From positions 1-18,277 of the forward strand of contig QFQM01000086.1 of assembly GCA_003243255.1 (NCBI GenBank): a stretch of 18,277 nucleotides of DNA, given 5' to 3'. The DNA is from Flavobacterium psychrophilum (GTDB taxonomy: Bacteria; Bacteroidota; Bacteroidia; Flavobacteriales; Flavobacteriaceae). Under the pieces are notes generated by a model. It ran no database searches and had not been told where the DNA came from. It saw only the letters and a program-made list of their open reading frames with translations. The translations under genes were made by a program, and so were the position numbers. Of this stretch, positions 1-11,300 are shown piece by piece (within the stretch, counting starts at the first letter, position 1; each line of letters begins with the position of its first letter).

Positions 1-662
1 CACTACTACCGCTGGATGTAACTAATCCTGAACAGATTAATGAAACGGTAAATAAGGCCATAAAAGAGTACAATGTTGATGTTGTGTTTAACAACGCGGG
101 CTATGGGCTAATGGGTTCGCTTGAGGCATTGACAGACGATCAGGTACTAAGGCAACTCAACACTAACCTTTTAGGGGTAATAAGAGTAACCAAGGCATTT
201 ATTCCGTACTTTAGGGAAAAGAAAAGCGGCCTGTTTATAAGTACCACGTCAATGGGAGGTTTCTTAACCTTTCCCCTACACAGTCTTTACCATGCAGCTA
301 AATTTGGCATAGAGGGCTGGTCTGAAGGGATGTCGTTTGAACTGGGGCTGCACAACATAGGAATAAAAACCGTAGCACCGGGCGGCATAGCTACTGATTT
401 TTTAGGGCGATCACTCGACAGGGCTTCTCACTCTGGGTATGAAGATTTGGAAGATAAGCTTTTTAGCGTTGTTAACAGCATGATGGATGCTGCCGCCCAA
501 CCCGAAGATATAGCCGCTGTGGTGTATGAAGCCGCTACCGACGGTAAAGACCAGATACGGTATGTGGCCGGACAGGATGCCAATGCTATGTACAAAAGGC
601 GCCTCGAAATAGGCAATGAAGCTTTTAGGAAAGAAATCAGGCAACAGATTTTAGGCAATTAA
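1..662 (+). CDS. SDR family NAD(P)-dependent oxidoreductase, 5'-truncated by the window edge
   Basis: C-terminal 219 residues of a classical short-chain dehydrogenase/reductase, a cytosolic NAD(P)(H)-dependent oxidoreductase with unknown substrate. The frame is open from base 3 at the left edge; the GTG at 84 is internal, because the conserved strand with LDVT lies upstream of it in frame. Counting from the codon at base 3, I see the LDVT cofactor-region motif (residues 4-7), the NNAG motif (30-33), a conserved Asn in NTNLLG (about 55), the catalytic Ser region ISTTSMGG (about 79-86, Ser 83 the likely catalytic one), and the YxxxK pair in YHAAK (Tyr 96, Lys 100), followed by an APGG loop. The N-terminal Gly-rich nucleotide motif, about 50 residues, is outside the window. 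It lies 54 bases upstream of the AraC-type regulator on the same strand, so the two may be co-transcribed or functionally linked. The family is certain; the substrate cannot be read from sequence. Confidence 0.93.
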   Translation, partial: LLPLDVTNPEQINETVNKAIKEYNVDVVFNNAGYGLMGSLEALTDDQVLRQLNTNLLGVIRVTKAFIPYFREKKSGLFISTTSMGGFLTFPLHSLYHAAKFGIEGWSEGMSFELGLHNIGIKTVAPGGIATDFLGRSLDRASHSGYEDLEDKLFSVVNSMMDAAAQPEDIAAVVYEAATDGKDQIRYVAGQDANAMYKRRLEIGNEAFRKEIRQQILGN

Positions 663-707
663 ACATACTATTCGGGTAACACATTTCAGTCACTCCGATT
701 ATTTTAC

Positions 708-711
708 GAGG
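708..711 (+). promoter_or_regulatory. candidate ribosome binding site of the AraC-family gene
   Basis: A GAGG stretch ends five bases before the ATG at 717, which supports that start. The other start I could check in this window, that of the TcA gene, shows only an A-rich leader. I see no convincing Bacteroidota-type promoter in the 54-base gap between the SDR and regulator genes, which is compatible with read-through from the SDR gene. Confidence 0.4.
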
Positions 712-716
712 ATAAA

Positions 717-1628
717 ATGAAAACAATAAATTCCATAACCGAATTCCACAGGCTGGTAGGCTTACCTGACCCTCTGCATCCACTTATAAGCGTTTTTAAG
801 GTATCTGAAATGCAGTTTAAAGACACAGAGGTGTGGAAACAATTTAGCCTGAATTTTTACTGCATATCGCTTAAAAAAGGGGTTGACAGCAAAGTTCGCT
901 ATGGCGGACAATATTATGACTATGATAAGGGTGTGATGACGTTTATTGCACCAAAACAGATACAGTCTGTAGATATACCACATTCTGAAATACTGGGCAA
1001 AATTGCAGGAAATGGTTACACGCTGTTAATTCACCCGGATTTGTTATACACCTACCCTATTGCTGAGAACATAAAGCACTACGGTTTTTTTTCGTATGAA
1101 GTTAATGAAGCCCTGCACCTATCAGAAAAAGAAGAATTGTACATAGCCGATATATTCGAAAAGATTAAGGAGGAATGCAATCATATCGACCGTACTACGC
1201 AAGACATTATCATTGCACAAATTGAATTGTTGCTTAACTACAGTAAGCGGTATTACGAACGCCAGTTTATAACCCGTAAAGCAGCAAACCACGATTTATT
1301 GTCAAAACTGGAGCAGTACTTAAACCATTATTTTGACTCGGAAGATATTATTGACAATGGTCTACCAACAGTAGAATTACTCGCGGCTAAGCTACATGTA
1401 TCACCCCACTATCTAAGCGATATGCTACGTTCTTTAACCGGACATAACGCCCAGCAGCACATACAGGATAAAATTGTGGAAAAGGCCAAAGAATACCTTA
1501 CCCTAACCAACCTTTCTGTTTCAGAAATTGCATACAAACTAGGGTTTGGCTATCCGCAGTCATTTAATAAAATGTTTAAGCGTAATGTATCACTTTCCCC
1601 TCTGGAGTTCAGGCAGTCTTTTAATTAA
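717..1628 (+). CDS. AraC family transcriptional regulator
   Basis: Complete 303-residue DNA-binding regulator. The C-terminal part (about residues 215-303) is the AraC-type double helix-turn-helix: the first around 219-242 (AAKLHVSPHYLSDMLR), the second around 265-290 with the typical SVSEIAYKLGFGYPQSFNKMFKR block. It ends in the usual SPLEFR segment, where family members often have SPxxYR. The N-terminal half (about 25-110) is beta-rich and probably a cupin-like effector-sensing domain; its ligand is unknown. Length is normal for the family. The ATG at 717 is supported by a GAGG five bases upstream. Many Bacteroidota regulators of this kind lie beside an SDR or other oxidoreductase gene and control it or a nearby efflux or redox function. 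Here the genes are in tandem rather than divergent. A hairpin terminator follows 15 bases after the stop. No sign of decay. Confidence 0.93.
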   Translation: MKTINSITEFHRLVGLPDPLHPLISVFKVSEMQFKDTEVWKQFSLNFYCISLKKGVDSKVRYGGQYYDYDKGVMTFIAPKQIQSVDIPHSEILGKIAGNGYTLLIHPDLLYTYPIAENIKHYGFFSYEVNEALHLSEKEELYIADIFEKIKEECNHIDRTTQDIIIAQIELLLNYSKRYYERQFITRKAANHDLLSKLEQYLNHYFDSEDIIDNGLPTVELLAAKLHVSPHYLSDMLRSLTGHNAQQHIQDKIVEKAKEYLTLTNLSVSEIAYKLGFGYPQSFNKMFKRNVSLSPLEFRQSFN

Positions 1629-1643
1629 CTGGTTTGTAATATA

Positions 1644-1675
1644 AAGCCGCAGTTGTTATACTGCGGCTTCAGTTT
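1644..1675 (+). terminator. Rho-independent-type hairpin after the AraC-family gene
   Basis: A perfect 9-base stem, AAGCCGCAG (1644-1652) and CTGCGGCTT (1661-1669), closes an 8-base loop and is followed by a short, weak T-rich stretch (TTTTAT). It begins 15 bases after the stop of the regulator, so it most likely ends the SDR-AraC transcript. The other strand has no T run after the stem, so it is less convincing as a terminator for minus-strand read-through from the TcA gene. Confidence 0.75.
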
Positions 1676-1933
1676 TATCTAAACTACCGGAAGGCTTCCA
1701 TTCAGGATAAACAGATGCATTTAACTGATTTAAGGCAAATTTATTTTTAATCGTATTGTTTACACACCATAAGTTTATCTTAAAATTTAAAAGCCTTTAG
1801 GTCGAAAGCTTTGCCAATATTGACAAATCTTCTATAAAAGTGTTCGAAAATTGTCCGGGCAAGTCCACGAAGACGGTTTAAGGCACAATTTTCAATGTTG
1901 CCAAAAACACACAAAACGTCTCGAAAAGCCTAT
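1676..1933. other. non-coding stretch, nothing recognised
   Basis: AT-rich sequence between the hairpin terminator and the decayed transposase. I found no credible coding frame, RNA gene or strong promoter. It contains a short perfect palindrome-like site (GGAAG-G-CTTCC near 1687-1697) that is too small to interpret. Part of it may be the degraded distal end of the neighbouring IS6-family relic. Confidence 0.5.
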
Positions 1934-2265
1934 AAAACCTGCAAATCTGAACGATTAAAGGTTTTTTTTTTATTTTTGCCTGTACCTATCAAAACTTTCA
2001 AAAATGCACAAATACAACATGGCGCATTCATAGTACATTTGCCCTGAAATAAAATCAACTGTGTTACCCGATTTATCCAAAGCTCGATAAAGTAACACCA
2101 AATGCCTTTTACTTTTATATAGGTTTCATCCATACGCCAACTAAGCCATACTCCACGCATTTTGATTATTTCCTATACATCCCTGTAAATCAATGTAAAT
2201 CTCAATTTGAAATAAACGGCTTGGAGAATAATAGCTTTGGTATAACTATGACCTCTGGTATTCAG
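1930..2265 (-). pseudogene. IS6-family (IS26/IS240-like) transposase relic
   Basis: Decayed DDE transposase. Reading the minus strand from 2265, the frame gives GHSYTKAIILQAVYFKLRF and then LIYRDV, which matches the IS6-family N-terminal region. It is broken by a TAG at 2175-2173, where family members have an acidic residue. After EIIKMRGV the frame jumps straight into SWRMDETYIKVKGIW, the first catalytic-Asp motif of the family. About 40 residues that normally lie between the two motifs, including the end of the helix-turn-helix, appear deleted. After WCY a one-base loss moves the reading to another frame that continues YRALDKSGNTVDF, then it shifts back (TMNA) and ends. The remaining catalytic Asp and Glu residues are absent. 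The 76-residue open frame at 1930-2160 is only a piece of this wreck, not a gene. It is very unlikely to be mobile. Confidence 0.85.
1934..1971 (+). terminator. weak hairpin followed by a T run
   Basis: AAAACCT (1934-1940) is complementary to AGGTTTT (1959-1965). The arms enclose an 18-base loop and lead into a run of ten T (1962-1971). This has the outline of an intrinsic terminator on the plus strand. However, the stem has only three G-C pairs and overlaps a degraded transposase, so it may be chance or a by-product of a homopolymer tract in decaying DNA. Confidence 0.25.
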
Positions 2266-2386
2266 TTAATATGTTTTTGAATTTTATGTAATAAGTTATA
2301 CATAGATGTGACAAAGCCAGGACAAACAATACCGGCCACACATAAATGCAGCCGTTATCATTCTATATGCTATTTATGAAGTAACA
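2266..2386. other. non-coding stretch downstream of the TcA gene
   Basis: AT-rich sequence between the TcA stop codon and the transposase relic. I see no gene and no convincing intrinsic terminator for the toxin operon; possible stems are short and lack a T run on the minus strand. The part near the relic probably belongs to the old insertion element. Confidence 0.45.
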
Positions 2387-5300
2387 TTATTCCTGTTCAA
2401 AATCAAATTTTACAACCAATATCATATCTTCCAGTTTAGCTATATTAGCCGCCGAAGCAGACAGATTGAAAGCTTCATCTATTACTATATTACCATCTTT
2501 TCCTGTAGCCAGCTTTATATCGCTTACCCGTGCCAGATTCAGTTCTCTTGGTGTGCTATTTTCGGTATCATTAAGCTTAACCTTGAAATTGGCCGGATTA
2601 CCATTTACTTTCGCGATAAACATTACTTCACTAATACCTGCGTTTAAAGACTGTGCTATATAGGACAAACGGTTTTTAGCAATCGTAAGGTCTACCGTAG
2701 CGTTCTTTTTAAGGAGATGCCACTCGTTTGCAAAGTCATGCCTCAAATTCAGCGCTAAATGAAGTCCACTCTGCTCCAACCCCTGCTTAATGGTGGTAAG
2801 ACGCTCTATCAATGCTGTATCAGCTGCATTTTTAAGAACCGACCCCCCTTCCCTCGCTGTATACCTTATATGTATAATAACATCGGCAATTGTATCATAG
2901 TTAAACTGCCTTACTTCTGATGGCAATTCGAGCCTCCAGCTGCTTACAGCTCCAGTTCCTTCAAATGGCAGATAGCGCTCATCTTTAAAATTAAGCTCAA
3001 AAACTCCGCTGTCGTTTTGCGAACTGCTCGCAGCGATAGACTGTATTGCGCCCACATTATAAATAAACCTTTCATCATTGCCCGGCATTTCGGTGTAGCC
3101 GTCGCCATTGCTATTATCTGGATTAGTATTTTTCCTGTATCTGTTATTTACAAGCGATAATTTTGCACTAACCGATGTATATGGTCCGGCAATACAAGGA
3201 ATGCTTATGCTTACTGATTTGATACGCCTGAAATACTGCCCTGCAAAATCCATATCGTATAAGGCTTCCGGTATTTCAAAATCACAGCTTCCGGCAGCCC
3301 TTAATTTTATTAAGGATAATGAATCAAGCTGTGCAAGCGAAATATGCTTGGTAATCTCATATTCACGCTTATTCTTATCGAGATAGCTTGTCTCCATAAT
3401 TTTAAGATCATGGATAAGATTATCAGCACTCTGCAAGCCTTTTTTCATCGAATCCCAGTAACCATATGAGATAAAGTAATCATCATTACCTAACTCAAAA
3501 CGGTAGCTGCGCTCTGCTTTTTTAGCAAAATCATGTGCAAGTTTATACGATTTAAAATACACTGTGCTTATCTGCCCTATCGACCAGTCGTATAGTTCTT
3601 TATTTGTGAATTTTGTACGCATGAACTCATCTGTTTTTTTTGAATTATCAATCTGTAATTGATGATTTTTCAGGTCAGTTTCAGCAATTTCCTTCCTTAT
3701 CTGCGCAGCAGCGATTTGTTTTTCTATAGAAGCCAGTTCTTTATTGGTCAAACGTTCCTGATGTTTCCAGTCTTCAAACCTCCTGTCGTAGCCTGCCAGT
3801 ATAGAAGCCCTGTTTGCCTCATAAGAAGCCATAGTGCTTAATATATTTAATATGTCAGCACCTATGTTTGTAGCTTTAGATATTGCCGAGCCGCCAAGCT
3901 GCATTACCACCGATGGTGAGCCTCCAAATCCTGATGCCCCAATATGGAATTCAGGTATTAATGAAAGTGCACCTGCAACAGTTCTTACTATTTGAGATTC
4001 AAACTGATATTCATTAGCTTCTTTCAGCTTATCAAGGTTAAGTTGCTCTTTAGACGTTATTTTCTCAATAGATGCATAGTGGTCCCTTCTTTCCTCAGTA
4101 ACCTTCTGAGTTCGTTTTAAAACCTCTATCTGTTCTTTAGATTCATTTACTTGCAATTTTTTCATTTGTGTCACCGCATTAAGCATCTTCAACTCTAGTT
4201 CGTTTCGTAAAAGACTTATCGCTTCTGCATCTTTTTTCTCTAGCGCTTGCAGCAATGCATTTCCCAATCCCCTTACCTCCTGTGCCAGCTCGCCGGCTTT
4301 TTGTGAAAGCACCTGGAAACGGTAAAAGGGCGCCGGAGCATTTACTCCTGCTATTACAGCAGAGATATCTAATCCTGATGCCGCGGCCCGAACCAGCATA
4401 CCCGGGTCTATAGGAGGGGCAAATAAGGCCAGGCTTCGCTCTACTCCATCTATATTCTGGCAGTTTCTTATCTTGAACAGCCTGTCAGCTACCCGATCCC
4501 AATATTCGCCCATTTTCTCATTTGGCGGAATACAAAAATACATCATCGATAAGGTTATCGGCGGCGGCGGAAGTTCATCTCCTCCTTCCGGCAATGCAGA
4601 TAGATCCGGCAATATGTTTTCCAGTTCTACTAACGCATTGCCAAAGCTGTCCACCTGGGCGTTAATCTGGTTATAGGTTTGGTATGGTGGTTTAACCGGC
4701 GTAGGTATTATTCTTGGCTTTGGACCTAATAATTTATCTGCAAGTATATACATTTGGGTCGCCTGTGCGACAGATTCCATAGTATCCTGCCTAAAAAGGT
4801 AATCGCCCCATTCAGTAAGATTATCCAAATATTTCATAAGCAGCGCTTTTTGGTAAGCAACCGGGCGGGAACGGGCTACTACATCCGGCATAAACGGTTT
4901 GGTTCTCCATTCGTCAATAGCTTTTTCAAGTTTACCTATTTCTCCTGCATTGTCATCGGTAACATTTTTGATTCCGTATAACAGCTTGTCAATGCGCTGA
5001 CTCACATAATCTATATCCTGATTAAGATAAAATGGTTTTGTAACCCAGTATTTCTGAACCCCATCGCCGGATAATGCTCCGGTAGGATTAAACATGTAGT
5101 GAAACCAGGTAAGTGCTTCTTCAAACCTCTGATTTTTAGTCAGGCTGGAAGCAATATGCAGCGGCACCCTAAAGAAGAGATCCCAATTATATGAACTATA
5201 GCTTCCCTCTTCATTAAAATCAACATCTTCAATAGGATAACTTAAAACAGTTGTCCCATCTGCTTGTTTGATCGATGTTTTAGGTACAACAGCAAAGTGA

Positions 5301-8300
5301 GGTAAGTAGTGGGTTTTAAAATCAAAATTTTCATTTACCTGTAACTGTGTATCTCTCTTCATCAGTGCAGGTATACCCTCTTTATATAAAGTACTCCTTA
5401 ATGTACATACCAGCGGATGATACATGTTTTTAAACTGCTCACCATATTTCAATGTTGAAGCCTCGGCTGTTTTTTTCAGGAACTCGTCAAACTTATCATT
5501 CCCGGTCTTTCCAACCATAAAATTGAGCATAACGTCAAGATTCATATATTTAGCCAGCTCTTCTAAAATATGCTGGAAAGCAGGATCGGTTATTATATAC
5601 TGAACTTTAGCTTCATCATCCATTTCAGGATGGGCAGCAAACTCTGCTTCGGTTTTTTTGTACCAGTTTGAAATTGCATCCATTAGATCAAACACATCTG
5701 ATGCCGTCTTTTTTTCGCTATCCGTAAACTCTAGGCGACCCGTAAGTTTATCGGTTTCAACTTTATAGAATCCCGGCGTAACTACATATGCATGCCTGCT
5801 ATCTTCCATAAAATATGGAAGTAATGTACCCATAGGAATTTTAAAACCCTTACCCCTGCCTGCAATATTATTTGTCTGGGTAGAAGACTGTACTACCGAT
5901 TGCAGTAACATAAATATCAGGCCTACCAAATCCAAATCTGTAAACTGATGAGGGTATGTAATTCTGAATTTACCCGGAGTTTCGTTTAATATTATCCTGT
6001 AATCCTGCGGATACATAGCATGTCTTACTGCGAGATTGTTTTCTTCGTTATATCCTGTTTCAATATATCGCTGCCTTTTAAGGTCGGTATTTTCAAAGTC
6101 AGGATAGAGGTCAGGAAAATAGGCATTACCCTCAAAAGCCAGCTCAGGATATCCTTTACATCCTGCAATATCAAAAATACCCCTGATATTATTGCTCTCA
6201 TGATCATAGGTATAAAACCAGATCTGGTCGGTCACTTCCAGATATATCATATTAAACTGGTCTTTATCTATCAAATATTTTGTGGGTGTTTCCGGTGTAA
6301 GTATACTTTCTTTGGATATCTTTTTAGGCTGCCATTTTTTATTAGCCAATTCACTAATCGCTAACTGTATCTTAAGCTGTTTTCTTGGCTTATCTATCGG
6401 CTGTTCGCCTGTATCAGACTGGTTTGGCAGTGTTGCACCCTGGTTTTCATCGGCAACCTCGGTAAATACCGGCCACGCAAGATGAAGCCTGTTATTACGC
6501 TTAAAGGCAAGCAAGTGATCACCGGATATTTCAAGTTCAACTTTTTCCCAGGGAGTCCAGTAGCGCTCTTTTTCAAATCTCCTGTAATAATAAATGCATG
6601 GATCTCCTCCTTTTGTCCTGGCAAATACATGCATATCCCTTTCGGGCACGTCATACCATGTAGCCATTACTTCAAGAAAAGCAATACTGTCAAGTTTTTC
6701 TAGATACCTTCTTAATGCCTCTTCAGCAGTATCGTTAGTAAGTTCATTTTGTTGTATTTCGTCAACAAACTCACTAAGCAGAAACGATGGGTCGCTGGTA
6801 AGGCTTACATCATACCAATTTTCAGGATAAAGGAATACTTTTCGATTGGCTTCCCACACCCTGTAATTCTTCATCCATTTCCATTGATTCCAGTTAGGGT
6901 CTGCCTCTACATTTGCTATAGCTTCGGGCTCGAGTCCCATCAGGCAGCGCTGTACAAACAGTTGAATGCTGTTGTGTGCAAGCACTATCCGTGATGATGG
7001 CATACATGAGCCCATCTCTACATCTACAAGAAAATAATCGTATAAATCGTTTGTGTCTTTTATTTCCGGATTTACTGCCAGCATGTAAGCTATCAATGCA
7101 TCACGTTTCTGTGGCCTTACAGCGTCCATAATTTCTTTTAATGTACTTAGCCATGCATCCTCATCATATTTAGATTTTAAGGCTGCACGCAGGGTATTTG
7201 CGTCTTCCGGTAATAATGTGTGCTTAATATATTTTTTTACCTGATCGAGCCCTACTCCAAGATTTACAAGTAGTTCAGCGCAATTTAAAGCACGACTCCA
7301 ATTTGAAGCCTTATTGTAGTTTTCTACTGAAAAAACACCAAATAAATGTAGATCAATTTCTTCAAGGATTAATTTTTCATAACCCGTCAGTACGCTCAGT
7401 ATGCTAATAAATTCATCTCTGGTTACATTTGATTCGAGAATCATGTTTGCAACTGTAAAAAATGTAACAGGATTCTCAGGATCTACAGGGTTATCAACCG
7501 GTGTAAATAGCTGTGCAAAAGAAATAAATTGAACAAAATCCAGGAATTTATTGAAATCAGCTTTCGGTAAAGTAGCCTGATAAGGAATCTTATCCAATTC
7601 AAACCATCCCAAGTTTGAATTGGCGTTATTTTTCATGTACCATTCAAGATCAGTGTTGTTTACCTTAAGCATATTAATTAATGGCAGGAGTTTATGCAGC
7701 AATTTTATAGCAGATGACTGGCTTACATAATTTGCAACATTTATATCATTGGTAAGTATACTGAATACTGTACCAAGGCCCGGAGCAGGCAATTTTACTG
7801 AAGCATGTTTTAATACTACTTTTACAGTTTCTACAGGGGTTTTAAAAGCAGCCGCTATGTTTACCAGCAACGCTTCTTCTACAGCATTAGCAAACTGGTA
7901 AGCAGAAATTGCATTAAATAATGCTTCAACATATACTTTTTGGGCATTACCCAAAGCGGAATTTGCGGCAACCAGAGCTGCATTGGTAATCACTTCTTGG
8001 GCAATGGCAGCTGATAGCTGGGCTTGTGCTGTCGCTACATCTGCAGGATTAGCGGCATTTTCAACAGCAACACTTGCAGATATGATGCCAAGCAATGCTG
8101 CGTCCTGCGCTACAGCGGCAGTCTGCACATTGTCTTTGGCAGTTTTTATTGGTGTCAAAGCAACATTAACAGCTGTAAGGTCTAATAGTTTATCAAACTT
8201 ATGAGTGAGAAAAGTATCTGCATGGGCAACAGTAGTGCCTATATTTTCGGTGCCAGAATCATCAATCCATTTAAAGTCCCAGTTAGCATCTGTAAACTGT

Positions 8301-11300
8301 ACTGCTATTTTTGTGTCTTCAGGTGTAATACCAACTAGTTTAGACAGCTCTGCCTGTAGGGTTTCTTTTTGTTCGGAAGCATTTGTCAGAGGCTCATACT
8401 TAGATTTAAGGTCTGTTTTAAGCTTATCATAATCGTCTTTTAATTTAGCAAGCAGTTCATCAATCTTTTCGGTCTTAATTTCTCTATCCGCAAGATTAGG
8501 TGCCTCATGATTAAGATAAAAACTGACATCAGCAGCTTTTACAGGTGATTTTTTAAAGCTCTCAACACTATTTATAAACGCTAAAAGCTGTTCCGGGGTC
8601 TGAGTGAAATTTATTCCGCTTAACTGTATAAGCAACACAAGCTCATCTACTTTAAGCTTTAATTTTTTGGTCAGTCTCGAAACAGCAAAAAGATAGCTAA
8701 GGTTTATAAAATCCAGACTTGCCCCGGTGAGCGGTGCCAGCAATTCGACCTCTTTTTGTTTTAAACCCAGGCAGGTGGCCAAATAACCATAATACCCACT
8801 GAGCGATAAGCTGCCGTCTACTTTCTCAGGCAGGAAATCTTCATTTATGATACCATTTTTAGCCTTATTCAGGAATATCTGATGGTACAATGGTTTAGGT
8901 AATCCTTCTTTAAACAGCTCATACGGGAATGAACCAAAAAAACCTGAAAGTTCATCCAGCTTGATACCTGTCTTCTGTGCAATTTCTTTTAGTTGCGCAG
9001 CTTTAATAAGACACGTATTGTCAAGATTTTTATTCCCTAAGTTTACCTGACTTATAACTTCATCCAGAAATTCGTATTTCCAGCCTATTTTCTTTTGCAG
9101 GCGAAGGAAGCGATGTATTCTGTCAATAGCAGGCAAGTCAAGATTAGCTATTTCCTTTTTAGCAGTATCACATGAAATCACAGGATCTTCTCCAGGTACT
9201 GGATCATCATAATTGTGCTTTACAAAAAGGTTATCATCCTTATTAATAAACTTTAACTTAAGCAATATATCAAGCTGATTATAAGAAAGTTCCGTTTTAT
9301 CAAGAAAATGCTCTACATTTTTCAGATAATTAATAACATTACCAGGAGCAGGCACATTCCAGTATAATTGCTGCCTGTTATTAGCTGTTTGCGGGGTGAC
9401 TATTATATTTAGTTCCGTGTTAGTCAGTCCTAAACTCTCTGCAGCAACAGATTCATCGGCAGGATTACTACCAACCTGAAAAACTTTCATCAAATCTGCC
9501 CTTTCCACATCAAAACGTTTAAGGTAAGCTTTTGCCTCAGTATGATAAAGGTCAAATGGAAGATTAAATGCAAACGACCTGTTCTGCAACTCATAATAAG
9601 CTGACGGATTTACATATTCAGGAGCAGCATCAAGCTCTTCGGCTGTACCAAAAGTCTGCTTAAGCCTGTAAACCTTATATTGGTTCACACCCGAATTTAC
9701 CAGCTTATAAACACTACCCTCATCACGCAGGTAATATACAGCCTTACCTGACTCGGTTATACCGGTTTCCATTACCGATGCCTTATCCGTAATTTTATAA
9801 TTAGCCGGTATAAGAGAAGTAGTGCCATCATTAGGGTTTGTCAGCTTAATTTGGGCATTTCTAATATCATTTGCCAAATCGGCTGACACTATACCGTTCT
9901 TGCTGTCAGGTCCGTCTGAGAGTTTCCCTGAGTAGATGAAATGACTGTCGGGGGCAACGGCTTCTTCCAGTATTTCACACACAAGGTCAATATATTTAAC
10001 CGGGGTATTTGCATTGGCGCAGCCAAGGTCAATTTCCCCAAGTTCCGGGCGTCTGTTAAACAGAATACTTTTGGCATTATTAGCCACAACATTGCGTTTT
10101 TCAATAAACTGCAGTATTTCCACAAGATACGCTGCCGGACTGTATACGGAACGGCAATGTTCACATTCGCAAACATCCGTAAGCTTAAACAGCGACTTAA
10201 GGTTAGGGAAATCTTTGCTTACCGCTTCAAGCTTTTTAGACATTGCAGCAGTCTCAAAAGAAGCGATATCCATAACACTCATACTATCCTGCAAATCACC
10301 CAGTAATAATAATGCACCTGTATGTTTCGATTCTGCCTTACGGAATATCTGCTTTGCCTCAGTAGTTTCAATACCAGCTTTTGGTGCTACTTCATCCACA
10401 AAACGTTTTTCCCCTAAAGCCACAATGTTTTGAGATGATTTGATATTTTCATTTCGCAAGGCTATTGTTTTGCTATAGTTCGGCACGAGCCTAAAAATAC
10501 GCTGAACCGATTTTAATTCTTCATTTACGGCATCGTTGTCTTTTTGCTTAACCTTTTTCTCTTTTAGGAACAAGTCTATGTTACTTTTTACAAGATCAAA
10601 ATCCTGATGCTTTGAGAAAAAAGAAACTACCTTATCCTGGTTCTTCAGTACTTTGTTTTTAGACCTTTTCAGCTGTGCAGAGAATGCCTGGGTAGGAAAA
10701 GTATTTTCCATTTTTCGCACCATTGCCGATGCATATGTATTTATAAGATTCTTATCTTTTATATCAGGACGCGTTTTTGTTATGCTGTCTACCCATTCTG
10801 CCTTATTTAGGCTTGCAAGGTTTTTAACATCTTCTGGTCTCTTTACTCCTATGGCTTTCGCTACATTAGGAATTATACTATCACCAAAACCAAATAGTTT
10901 ACCAATCTCAATTGTTGTTTTTGCCTCTTTTTCACCTTTTTCAGATCGATAAAAAGATGAAGCAGATATTATGTTCAAAAAGCCATTCAGGTCATTCTTG
11001 TTTTCTTTAAACAAACTGTTAATTTCCTGTATTTTATTCTTTTTAAAGAAAGAATACAGCAGACTAACCACTTTTTCCTGGTGCGCATTTTTATAATACT
11101 CCTCAGCATCACCTCTAACCCGCGAAAGTTTTTCTATGTTCTGCTTAAGATTTTTTGCTTCTGCCTGCCCAACAATCCTTTCATTTACTGCAGCCTTTAT
11201 ATCGCGTTCAATTATTTTAGGATCGGTTAGTGCTGCGTCATAAAGTAAAGTTTCATCATCACTGTTAAGCCCAACAGAGCTACGGGAACTCATATTTTCA

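Noticed and set aside
84..662. SDR gene starting at the GTG at 84
   Set aside because: The frame is open to the window edge and conserved SDR sequence (LDVT and the following helix) lies upstream of the GTG, so the start is outside.
1930..2160. 76-residue open frame on the minus strand
   Set aside because: It is a fragment of the IS6-family relic; the N-terminal motif lies upstream behind an in-frame TAG and the family frame is lost after WCY, so it is not a separate gene.
1808..2317. possible terminal inverted repeats of the IS relic (GCTTTG at 1808-1813 and its complement at 2312-2317)
   Set aside because: Only the six-base core and a few scattered bases match. This is too weak to define element ends, though the roughly 510-base spacing would suit an internally deleted IS6 element.
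9941..10433. overlapping plus-strand open frames of 121 and 139 residues inside the TcA gene
   Set aside because: Both are antisense shadows within a conserved part of TcA, with no recognisable domain or start signal.
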